Origin: Patescibacteria group bacterium
Lineage (GTDB): Bacteria; Patescibacteriota; Minisyncoccia; Phycocordibacterales; PALSA-1337
Length of the DNA stretch: 5,262 nucleotides
Assembly (NCBI GenBank): GCA_023487965.1
Contig: JAMDBV010000049.1
Location: 1 to 5,262, forward strand
Reading direction: 5' to 3'
Shown here: piece after piece, positions 1-4,640 of the stretch
Position numbering within the stretch: the first letter of the stretch is position 1
How the letters are laid out: each line of letters begins with the position of its first letter
Translations under genes and position numbers: made by a program
The notes under the pieces: generated by a model
The model's database searches: none
Told to the model about the DNA's origin: nothing
What the model saw: only the letters and a program-made list of their open reading frames with translations

Positions 1-1
1 T

Positions 2-277
2 AATGGGGGAGATAATGTATCGCCGCACATCGCAAGTGTTTCGATACTGGGAATAGATAATGAGTTTTTCGTAATGAAGCTGGATGCTCTCGGTGTGGCG
101 GCCTCGACCAAGAGCTCGTGTTTGCGCGATTCAGGGGAATCATACGTATTGCGATCGATCGGCGCCAATAGTGCAAACACGGTCAGATTTTCATTTGGAC
201 GATACACGCGCAAGGCGGATATAAAGAGGGTGCTGAATAAAATAGGCCGGACTATTTCGAAGGTGCGGTCAAGATAA
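2..277 (+). CDS. Cysteine desulfurase (NifS/IscS family), C-terminal part only
   Basis: This is the last 91 codons of a gene that begins before the window; the frame is open from base 2 and stops with TAA at 275-277. Members are PLP enzymes that take sulfur from cysteine as an enzyme-bound persulfide, leaving alanine, and pass it to Fe-S cluster scaffolds and tRNA-thiolation enzymes in the cytoplasm. The visible part includes the mobile loop with the persulfide cysteine (TKSSC, codon 119-121). It is followed by the family signature GESYVLRSIG and then by VRFSFGRYTRKADI, which matches the usual 'R.S.GR.TT..DId' C-terminal stretch. The PLP lysine and substrate-binding residues lie outside the window. 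A longer loop next to the cysteine would suit the IscS/NifS group rather than SufS, but this cannot be settled from the fragment. The last 9 bases overlap the end of dprA, which runs toward it. Confidence 0.88.
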   Translation, partial: NGGDNVSPHIASVSILGIDNEFFVMKLDALGVAASTKSSCLRDSGESYVLRSIGANSANTVRFSFGRYTRKADIKRVLNKIGRTISKVRSR

Positions 278-1147
278 CCTATACACGCCGTCATTCTCGG
301 CGATAAGGCCGCGTAATTCCAGTTCGGAAATGATTGATGAAAGATGAGACGCCGAATGGCCGGTTTTGTCGATGATCTGACTTGTCGACAAGCGCTCGGA
401 GCGCAATAAGTCGATAATGATTTTTTCATCCCCATTGAGTGACATCTCGGCGAAATTTGGCAAGGCGGACTCCGTCTGATCGCGCAAGATGCGGAAGCCC
501 AGAGCTTCGAGTATATCAGCGGACGTCGAGACTGGAATGGCGCCACGGCGCAGGAGCATATGCGGTCCGTAAGAATTGTCCGAGAATATGGAACCGGGCA
601 CCGTCATGATGTCACGACCGAATTCGGCGGCATAATCAGCCGTGATGAGAGTACCACTATGTCTCTTTGCTTCAACGATAAGTGTGGCATGGCTGATGCC
701 GGCCATCAGGCGATTGCGTACCGGAAATGTCCACTCCGCCCCTCTTTGGTCTCTGGCAAAAGGAGATACGATGGCACCACCACTCTCGACTATCTTCATG
801 GCCAATCGCCGATGAATCGCCGGATATAGTACCCTATGATCCAAGCCCGATCCGGGGAAGGCGATCGTTTTTATGCTGTGCCTGATCGCGCTCTCGTGCG
901 CGATCGAATCGATACCGATGGCGAGGCCGGAAACGATGACTATCGGATAACCTTTGAGACCCGAAAGTAATTTGTCACACGCCTCCTTGCCGTAGTCGGT
1001 ATTCCTCCTTGAGCCGACGATGCATAAAAATTTGTGATCGTCCGACGGTATTTGTCCTATCCGGTCCATGGATTTTGGCAAACGATTGATCTGTCTCAGA
1101 AGGAAAGGATATTGCTCCTTTTCCATGCGATTTATCTCTATATTCAT
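269..1147 (-). CDS. dprA: DNA processing protein DprA (Smf), short form with C-terminal winged helix
   Basis: DprA binds single-stranded DNA in the cytoplasm and loads RecA onto it, mainly in natural transformation. With the start at 1147 the protein has 292 residues. The Rossmann-like DprA core shows IVGSRRNTDYG (43-53), VSGLAIGIDSIAH (72-84), a GLDHRVLYP segment (101-109), FPVRNRLMAGIS (141-152) and VEAKRHSGTLITADYAAEFGR (158-178, the SG-LITA nucleic-acid pocket), then VPGS. A winged-helix domain follows (about 236-292). The N-terminal SAM/HhH domain of longer DprA proteins (about 360-380 residues) is absent. The frame is open upstream to an ATG at 1228, but those 27 residues look like translated AT-rich promoter DNA. 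ATG 1147 lies six bases after a perfect TATAAT; ATG 1126 is an alternative and begins the more family-like segment MEKEQYPFLLRQ. There is no good Shine-Dalgarno at either start. The stop overlaps the facing cysteine desulfurase gene by 9 bases, so no terminator separates them. Confidence 0.93.
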   Translation of the reverse strand: MNIEINRMEKEQYPFLLRQINRLPKSMDRIGQIPSDDHKFLCIVGSRRNTDYGKEACDKLLSGLKGYPIVIVSGLAIGIDSIAHESAIRHSIKTIAFPGSGLDHRVLYPAIHRRLAMKIVESGGAIVSPFARDQRGAEWTFPVRNRLMAGISHATLIVEAKRHSGTLITADYAAEFGRDIMTVPGSIFSDNSYGPHMLLRRGAIPVSTSADILEALGFRILRDQTESALPNFAEMSLNGDEKIIIDLLRSERLSTSQIIDKTGHSASHLSSIISELELRGLIAENDGVYRLS

Positions 1148-1153
1148 AAATTG

Positions 1154-1180
1154 ATTATATCGAACATGATTTTTTGTGAA
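1154..1180 (-). promoter_or_regulatory. Predicted dprA promoter, probably leaderless
   Basis: Read on the minus strand, TTCACA (1180-1175, five of six to TTGACA) is followed after 15 bases by a perfect TATAAT (1159-1154). Six bases later comes the ATG at 1147. The expected transcription start therefore falls on or next to the A of the ATG, which predicts an mRNA without a 5' leader. The 15-base spacer is shorter than the usual 16-18, so the -35 call is weaker than the -10. The surrounding 80 bases are clearly more AT-rich than the coding DNA. Confidence 0.55.
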
Positions 1181-1191
1181 ATTTTTACGAT

Positions 1192-1227
1192 AGTGGATAT
1201 ATTTACGCAATCCACAGTTTATCCACA
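1192..1227. promoter_or_regulatory. Cluster of DnaA-box-like sites
   Basis: A perfect consensus DnaA box, TTATCCACA, lies at 1219-1227 on the plus strand. CAATCCACA (7 of 9) is at 1208-1216. AGTGGATAT at 1192-1200 is the minus-strand site ATATCCACT (7 of 9). The outer two share a perfect 7-bp inverted repeat, GTGGATA at 1193-1199 and TATCCAC at 1220-1226. DnaA binds such nonamers at origins and at some promoters. The cluster sits just upstream of the predicted dprA -35 element, in AT-rich DNA. A regulatory, titration or origin role is possible. No dnaA or dnaN gene is in the window, so an origin is not claimed. Confidence 0.45.
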
Positions 1228-1238
1228 TTTATGATGTC

Positions 1239-1290
1239 GCCGAGGTCGGACCCTGCCATCGTTTTTGACATGGCAGGGTCCGACCTCGGC
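1239..1290. repeat. Perfect 21-bp inverted repeat (hairpin), GC-rich
   Basis: The left arm at 1239-1259 and the right arm at 1270-1290 are exact reverse complements over 21 bp, separated by the 10-base loop CGTTTTTGAC. Each arm also holds a smaller nested dyad (GGTC-G-GACC). The element is much more GC-rich than the AT-rich DNA just to its left. It lies between divergent genes, so it cannot terminate either, and no T-run follows the stem on either side; the Ts are in the loop. It looks like a dispersed palindromic repeat (REP- or MITE-like) or a regulatory hairpin. Its copy number elsewhere cannot be seen here. Confidence 0.9.
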
Positions 1291-1294
1291 AGGC

Positions 1295-1329
1295 GTTGCC
1301 TTTCGGCGAGGCGTCCGGCAGGAGGCAAC
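1295..1329 (+). repeat. Small inverted repeat overlapping an AGGAGG motif
   Basis: GTTGCCT (1295-1301) and AGGCAAC (1323-1329) form a 7-bp stem directly after the large hairpin, with an internal short CGG/CCG pairing. The right arm overlaps AGGAGG at 1320-1325, a perfect Shine-Dalgarno-type sequence. That motif lies 12 bases before an in-frame ATG at 1338 upstream of serS. It may be a chance feature, or part of the same inserted element as the large hairpin. Confidence 0.35.
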
Positions 1330-1352
1330 TGTACCTAATGGATAAATATTGC

Positions 1353-1358
1353 TATTAT
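1353..1358 (+). promoter_or_regulatory. Predicted -10 element of serS, leaderless geometry
   Basis: TATTAT (five of six to TATAAT) at 1353-1358 is followed by exactly six bases and then the ATG at 1365, the same spacing as at dprA. A perfect TATAAT overlaps it at 1356-1361, but it is only three bases from the ATG. No convincing -35 hexamer lies 16-18 bases upstream (TGTACC at 1330-1335 matches three of six). If this promoter is used, the transcript starts at or next to the serS ATG. Confidence 0.4.
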
Positions 1359-1364
1359 AATGTT

Positions 1365-2627
1365 ATGTTGGATATCAAATTCATTCGGGAAAATAAGGAC
1401 CTTATCGCTTCGGCGGCCAAGAAAAAGCATATTACTTTCGACGTCGAGGCCCTGCTCGCGGTCGACGATAAAAGACGCAAGATCACGGCTTTGGCCGAAG
1501 AAAAACGCGCGGCTCAAAATGCCGCCAGTGCCAAGATTGCAAATGCCGGCGCGGACCGGGCAAAATTGATCGAAGAGATGAAAGTTGTCAAAAGTGATCT
1601 GGAGAAAAACGAGGAGGAACTCAAGGAAATTATGAAGGAGTGGCAGACTCTCATGCTAGCGGTGCCAAATATTCCGGATATGTCCGTGCCGGAAGGGGTG
1701 AGCGATGCTGAAAACGTTGAGATCAAGAGTTGGGGTGAGAAGACGAAATTCGACTTTGAGCCGAAGGATCATGTTCAGTTGATGACCGATCTCGGCATGG
1801 TCGACTTCGAACGCGGTTCAAAAGTCCATGGTTTTCGCGGATACTTCCTGACTGGTGATGCGGTTCGATTGTCATTCGCCATTTGGAACCTCGCTTTGGA
1901 ATTCTTCAGTTCCAAAAATTTTCAGCCGATATTGCCTCCGATCGTGGTGCGCAAGATCAATCTTTTTGGTTCCGGCTATTTGCCCCAAGGCGAAGAAGAT
2001 CTGTACAAGACGCAAGATGGCGACTATCTCGCCGGCACGGCCGAAGTTCCGATCATGGGTTATCATGCCGATGAAGTATTGCCAGCCGAATCTCTGCCGA
2101 TGCGCTATCTCGGTTTTTCCCCATGTTATCGTCGTGAAGCGGGGGCGCATGGCAAGGACGTGCGTGGTCTCATTCGGGTCAATGAATTTTACAAATTCGA
2201 GCAGGTGGTGCTTTGCGAGGCCAATCACGAGACGTCGGTCAAACTGCACGATGAGGTCAATCGTAATGTTGAGGAATTTATCGAAATGCTCGGTATTCCG
2301 TATCACACAGTTGTGAACTGTGGAGGCGATCTCGGTTTGGGTCAGGTAAAGAAATATGACGTCGAGCTTTGGGTGCCCAAGGAAGGCAAGTATCGCGAGA
2401 TCAGTTCCGCATCATATTTCCACGATTTCCAGACGCGCCGGCTCAATATCAGGTATCGCGATGAAGACGGTACGCTCAAGTATGTACATTCGCTCAATTC
2501 GACAGCCATACCGACACCGCGTATTTTGGTTTCTTTGGTGGAGAATTTCCAAGAGAAGGATGGCAGTATCCGCATTCCGGACGTTCTCGTCAAATATTTT
2601 GGCAAGAATAAGATCACGAAAGGCTAA
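1365..2627 (+). CDS. serS: Seryl-tRNA synthetase (class IIa)
   Basis: SerRS attaches serine to tRNA-Ser (and to tRNA-Sec where present) in the cytoplasm, using ATP. The 420-residue product has the usual bacterial length and starts with the typical MLDIKFIRENKDLI. A long helical tRNA-binding arm, rich in K/E/A, runs over roughly residues 28-100. The class II core follows: motif 1 region around FQPILPPIVV (186-195), serine-binding TAE (225-227), motif 2 with CYRREAG (254-260) and RGLIRVNEF (267-275), EISSASYFHDFQTRR (345-359), and motif 3 with SLNSTAIPTPR (377-386). Motif 2 has RVNEF where RVHQF is common, and motif 3 has STAIPTPR where GSGLAVGR is common. The key arginines (256 and 386) are kept, so it should be active. 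ATG 1365 is chosen by homology and by the -10 six bases upstream. In-frame ATG 1338 (AGGAGG 12 bases upstream) would add nine unusual residues. The stop is one base before the ftsQ ATG, which implies co-transcription. Confidence 0.96.
   Translation: MLDIKFIRENKDLIASAAKKKHITFDVEALLAVDDKRRKITALAEEKRAAQNAASAKIANAGADRAKLIEEMKVVKSDLEKNEEELKEIMKEWQTLMLAVPNIPDMSVPEGVSDAENVEIKSWGEKTKFDFEPKDHVQLMTDLGMVDFERGSKVHGFRGYFLTGDAVRLSFAIWNLALEFFSSKNFQPILPPIVVRKINLFGSGYLPQGEEDLYKTQDGDYLAGTAEVPIMGYHADEVLPAESLPMRYLGFSPCYRREAGAHGKDVRGLIRVNEFYKFEQVVLCEANHETSVKLHDEVNRNVEEFIEMLGIPYHTVVNCGGDLGLGQVKKYDVELWVPKEGKYREISSASYFHDFQTRRLNIRYRDEDGTLKYVHSLNSTAIPTPRILVSLVENFQEKDGSIRIPDVLVKYFGKNKITKG
2618..2623 (+). promoter_or_regulatory. 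Shine-Dalgarno-like site of ftsQ
   Basis: GAAAGG ends five bases before ATG 2629 and lies inside the last codons of serS. It is the clearest well-spaced ribosome binding site among the plus-strand starts here and decides the ftsQ start. It also fits translational coupling with serS, whose TAA at 2625-2627 lies between this site and the ATG. Confidence 0.6.
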
Positions 2628-2628
2628 T

Positions 2629-3555
2629 ATGTATGAAGTCAGGAATTATACACGCGGCTCGCGCAGTTCTCGTCAATCGGCCAAATATATCCACAATAAA
2701 CGCAGGAAAATAATCACCATATCCTCGTTATCCGTCATATCGGTTGCCGTTTGGATATTTGTCGTGGCGCGCATCAGTTCACTCGCATTCATTTCGATCG
2801 ATTGTGTATCCGTGGTCGCGGATGATAGTTCATTGGAAGCGGTGATAGTATCCAAAGCCATGAATGATATGCGGGGTCGGTATCTCGGCGTCCTTTCTCG
2901 GGCAAACACTTTTCTATATCCGAAAGGAGCGATCGAGCATGACATAACTGCAATCGCTCCGAAGATCGCATCGGTCAAAGTCGATCGATACAATCTCAAT
3001 GAAATAATTGTCACAGTCAATGAGCGACAGGCTTCGGCGATTGTTTGTACCGATTTGCCCGATCTGACGGATGGCAATCTCTCCGACAGCGTCGAACATT
3101 GCTTCAAAGGTGACACGAACGGTCTTGTTTTTGATAACGCCGCATCGTATCTCGGTAGTGTGAAGAGGTATTATATGCCGGAATCTTTTTCGGATAATTC
3201 AGACGTAATCGGTAAATTCGCGACGGGAACGGACATATTCCATGCTATAAATGATTTTTATGATGAAGCACGGACAGCCGGTATAAATGTGAAGGGTATT
3301 TTGTGGAAGCCGGAGGGTGAATACGAAATGTACGCTTCCAATCCTACCACTGGTCCGACTAGCGACAACGCTTCAACCACGGGTACAGTCGTTATTTATT
3401 TTAATGATAAAAACGTTCTCGAGGATGAAGCGGCCAACCTTGCGGTATTCTGGAAAAAAATGATTGCGGATGCGAGGAGTAAAGATGAGCCGCTGGCGTT
3501 TGACTCGATCGATCTGCGATACGGCGATAATGTTTTTTATAGGCGAGTAAAATGA
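2629..3555 (+). CDS. ftsQ: FtsQ/DivIB-like cell division protein with POTRA domain
   Basis: FtsQ is a bitopic membrane protein that links FtsB/FtsL with the septal peptidoglycan synthase. The 308-residue product has a short, very basic cytoplasmic N-terminus (R/K-rich up to KRRK, 24-27), one transmembrane helix (about 28-48) and a large extracytoplasmic part. After the helix, FISIDCVSV begins a POTRA-like fold (about 54-135). It includes FLYPKGAIEHDI and ends IIVTVNERQASAIV, close to the FtsQ pattern 'V.V.ER.P.A'. The C-terminal domain ends DSIDLRYGDNVFYRR, like the usual 'iDLR...kvy'. Two cysteines (140 and 158) flank a short loop outside the membrane. A Thr/Ser/Asn-rich stretch (236-254) looks like a flexible insertion. 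The frame is open upstream inside serS, but ATG 2629 has GAAAGG and starts one base after serS. Sequence similarity to FtsQ is low, so the call rests on architecture and end motifs. A carboxypeptidase gene follows after 19 bases, consistent with a cell-wall role. Confidence 0.68.
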   Translation: MYEVRNYTRGSRSSRQSAKYIHNKRRKIITISSLSVISVAVWIFVVARISSLAFISIDCVSVVADDSSLEAVIVSKAMNDMRGRYLGVLSRANTFLYPKGAIEHDITAIAPKIASVKVDRYNLNEIIVTVNERQASAIVCTDLPDLTDGNLSDSVEHCFKGDTNGLVFDNAASYLGSVKRYYMPESFSDNSDVIGKFATGTDIFHAINDFYDEARTAGINVKGILWKPEGEYEMYASNPTTGPTSDNASTTGTVVIYFNDKNVLEDEAANLAVFWKKMIADARSKDEPLAFDSIDLRYGDNVFYRRVK

Positions 3556-3562
3556 ATTGTGC

Positions 3563-3568
3563 GATAAT
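3563..3568 (+). promoter_or_regulatory. Possible -10 element of the carboxypeptidase gene
   Basis: GATAAT (five of six to TATAAT) is followed by exactly six bases and then ATG 3575, repeating the dprA and serS geometry. There is no Shine-Dalgarno sequence in the 19 bases after ftsQ. No good -35 element was found. The gene could be read through from serS-ftsQ, from this promoter, or both. Confidence 0.3.
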
Positions 3569-3574
3569 ATTGCC

Positions 3575-4540
3575 ATGAAGCAATTCTTCACTATCGTATT
3601 TGGCGGCCTATTCGCGATATTTGCCGGTATCGGCATCGCTTATGGCTCCGGTAGATTATGGAGTATGATCAATAATTCCGGCGCCACGCGCGCCATATCA
3701 TTTGCCGCGGTTGCGGACGCCTTCGCCGGATCGAACAATTCAAATACGACTGTGGTTGGATTTAAGAGACTCATCCGCTACAGTGCCGATGAAGAGGAAA
3801 ATATGATCAATAATGCGGCCCAATCATTGCCACACAATGCCGTCAGTGTGGTGACGGCGCGCGCGTATATCGTAAAGAATCTCAATGACGGTTCGGTCGT
3901 GGCACGTTCAAACGACGATCGGACATTACCCATCGCTTCGGTGACGAAACTGATCACCGCGGTTGTGGCGCGTCGACTCATATCTCCGAGCGATCATGTC
4001 AAAATCGACCGGAATGTTACGACGACTTACGGCAATACGGCGCAGTTTAGAAACGGTGAGATATTCCTGGCTCAGGATTTGTACTATCCATTGCTTATGG
4101 TTTCGTCGAATGATGCCGCCGAGGCATTGGCGCGGCATTATGGTCGCAGCAAATTTATCAAGGCCATGAATGATTTTGCGCAATCGATCGGCGCGTACGC
4201 GACGTATTTCGCGGATCCTTCCGGTCTTTCTCCGGAGAATATTTCGACGGCGAAGGATCTCTCGATAATCATCGGTTGGATACGGCAGAATGATCCGGCG
4301 ATTATCGATATAACTTTGCAAAAGTCCATGACGGTAAAAGGTCATACGTGGATCAATCCGACTCATTTCTTGAATTGGTCAAACTACAAAGGTGGCAAAA
4401 ACGGTTATATTCCGGAGGCGGGACTTACAAGCGCGTCACTATTTGGTCTCGGCAAAGACAAAGATCTATACGCCATTGTCCTACTCAACAGCGCATCGAG
4501 AGATGCTGATGAATTGAAATTGATCGAGAAAGTGAAATAA
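3575..4540 (+). CDS. D-alanyl-D-alanine carboxypeptidase (peptidase S11, PBP5/DacA family)
   Basis: Enzymes of this family are membrane-anchored or secreted penicillin-binding proteins that remove the last D-alanine from peptidoglycan stem peptides and so limit cross-linking. The 321-residue product starts with a hydrophobic segment (about 5-23), an uncleaved anchor or signal peptide. After a linker the catalytic domain begins near residue 90. The serine motif is ASVTK (S122, K125) and the second motif is SSN (177-179, followed by DAAE). The third motif reads GGKNGY, giving KNG (275-277) where KTG is usual. DPSGLSPEN (214-222) is also typical of S11 enzymes. The C-terminal beta-sandwich domain and membrane helix of E. 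coli PBP5 are absent; the protein ends soon after the core strand LYAIVLLNSA. ATG 3575 is preferred to an upstream in-frame TTG at 3557 because it directly precedes the hydrophobic segment. It is probably cotranscribed with ftsQ. Confidence 0.9.
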   Translation: MKQFFTIVFGGLFAIFAGIGIAYGSGRLWSMINNSGATRAISFAAVADAFAGSNNSNTTVVGFKRLIRYSADEEENMINNAAQSLPHNAVSVVTARAYIVKNLNDGSVVARSNDDRTLPIASVTKLITAVVARRLISPSDHVKIDRNVTTTYGNTAQFRNGEIFLAQDLYYPLLMVSSNDAAEALARHYGRSKFIKAMNDFAQSIGAYATYFADPSGLSPENISTAKDLSIIIGWIRQNDPAIIDITLQKSMTVKGHTWINPTHFLNWSNYKGGKNGYIPEAGLTSASLFGLGKDKDLYAIVLLNSASRDADELKLIEKVK

Positions 4541-4548
4541 TATAATTC

Positions 4549-4574
4549 CAAAGTTCAAAGTCTAAATGACAAAT
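4549..4574 (+). repeat. Degenerate short repeats (CAAAGT / CTAAATGA / CAAAT)
   Basis: Just after the carboxypeptidase stop, CAAAGT, TCAAAGT, CTAAATGA and CAAAT follow one another as imperfect copies of a 6-8 base unit. Similar low-complexity intergenic strings are something I recall from Patescibacteria genomes, but that is memory, not a search. The rest of the 100-base gap up to 4640 has no ORF and no intrinsic terminator. Confidence 0.35.
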
Positions 4575-4624
4575 AGAGTCGGTATCATTACGCTTTGAAA
4601 CACTGCTGAAATTTCATGGAAACT

Positions 4625-4639
4625 GTGCTAATTTAGCAC
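4625..4639. promoter_or_regulatory. 15-bp perfect palindrome next to the dus start (operator-like)
   Basis: GTGCTAA (4625-4631), a central T, and TTAGCAC (4633-4639) form a perfect hyphenated dyad ending one base before ATG 4641. It contains TGC-TAATTT, an extended -10-like sequence whose hexamer (4629-4634) lies exactly six bases before the ATG. It could be an operator that covers the promoter, or a hairpin at the mRNA 5' end. No Shine-Dalgarno sequence is present. Confidence 0.5.
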
Positions 4640-4640
4640 C

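Noticed and set aside
1148..1228. Longer dprA start at ATG 1228 (27 extra residues)
   Set aside because: The extension reads through the AT-rich promoter and the DnaA-box cluster, has no DprA similarity and no ribosome binding site.
1139..1230. Replication origin
   Set aside because: One perfect and two weak DnaA boxes with AT-rich DNA are suggestive, but there is no dnaA, dnaN or rpmH nearby and no skew information, so only a DnaA-box cluster is annotated.
1274..1287. T-box-like sequence (CAGGGTCCGACCTCG resembles AGGGTGGNACCGCG) upstream of serS
   Set aside because: The essential TGGN that pairs with the tRNA 3' end is TCCG here. The sequence is one arm of a perfect hairpin, there is no terminator with a T-run before serS, and too little room exists upstream for a Stem I with a specifier loop.
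1239..1290. Intrinsic terminator
   Set aside because: The flanking genes are divergent, so no transcript needs to end here, and the T-run is in the loop and not after the stem.
1296..1364. Longer serS start at ATG 1296
   Set aside because: It would translate the GC-rich element next to the hairpin; SerRS proteins normally begin at the MLDIKFIREN segment, encoded from 1365.
1872..2306. Long minus-strand open frame inside serS (and similar antisense frames inside ftsQ, the carboxypeptidase gene and dus)
   Set aside because: These are shadows of strong plus-strand genes with no recognisable protein motifs or start signals.
2356..2628. Extension of the ftsQ reading frame upstream into serS
   Set aside because: The stretch is an out-of-frame shadow of serS codons; the protein features begin at ATG 2629, which has a Shine-Dalgarno-like site.
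4625..4639. CIRCE (HrcA) operator
   Set aside because: CIRCE is TTAGCACTC-N9-GAGTGCTAA. Here the half-sites are in the reverse order with one base between them, and no partner half-site lies at the right distance on either side.
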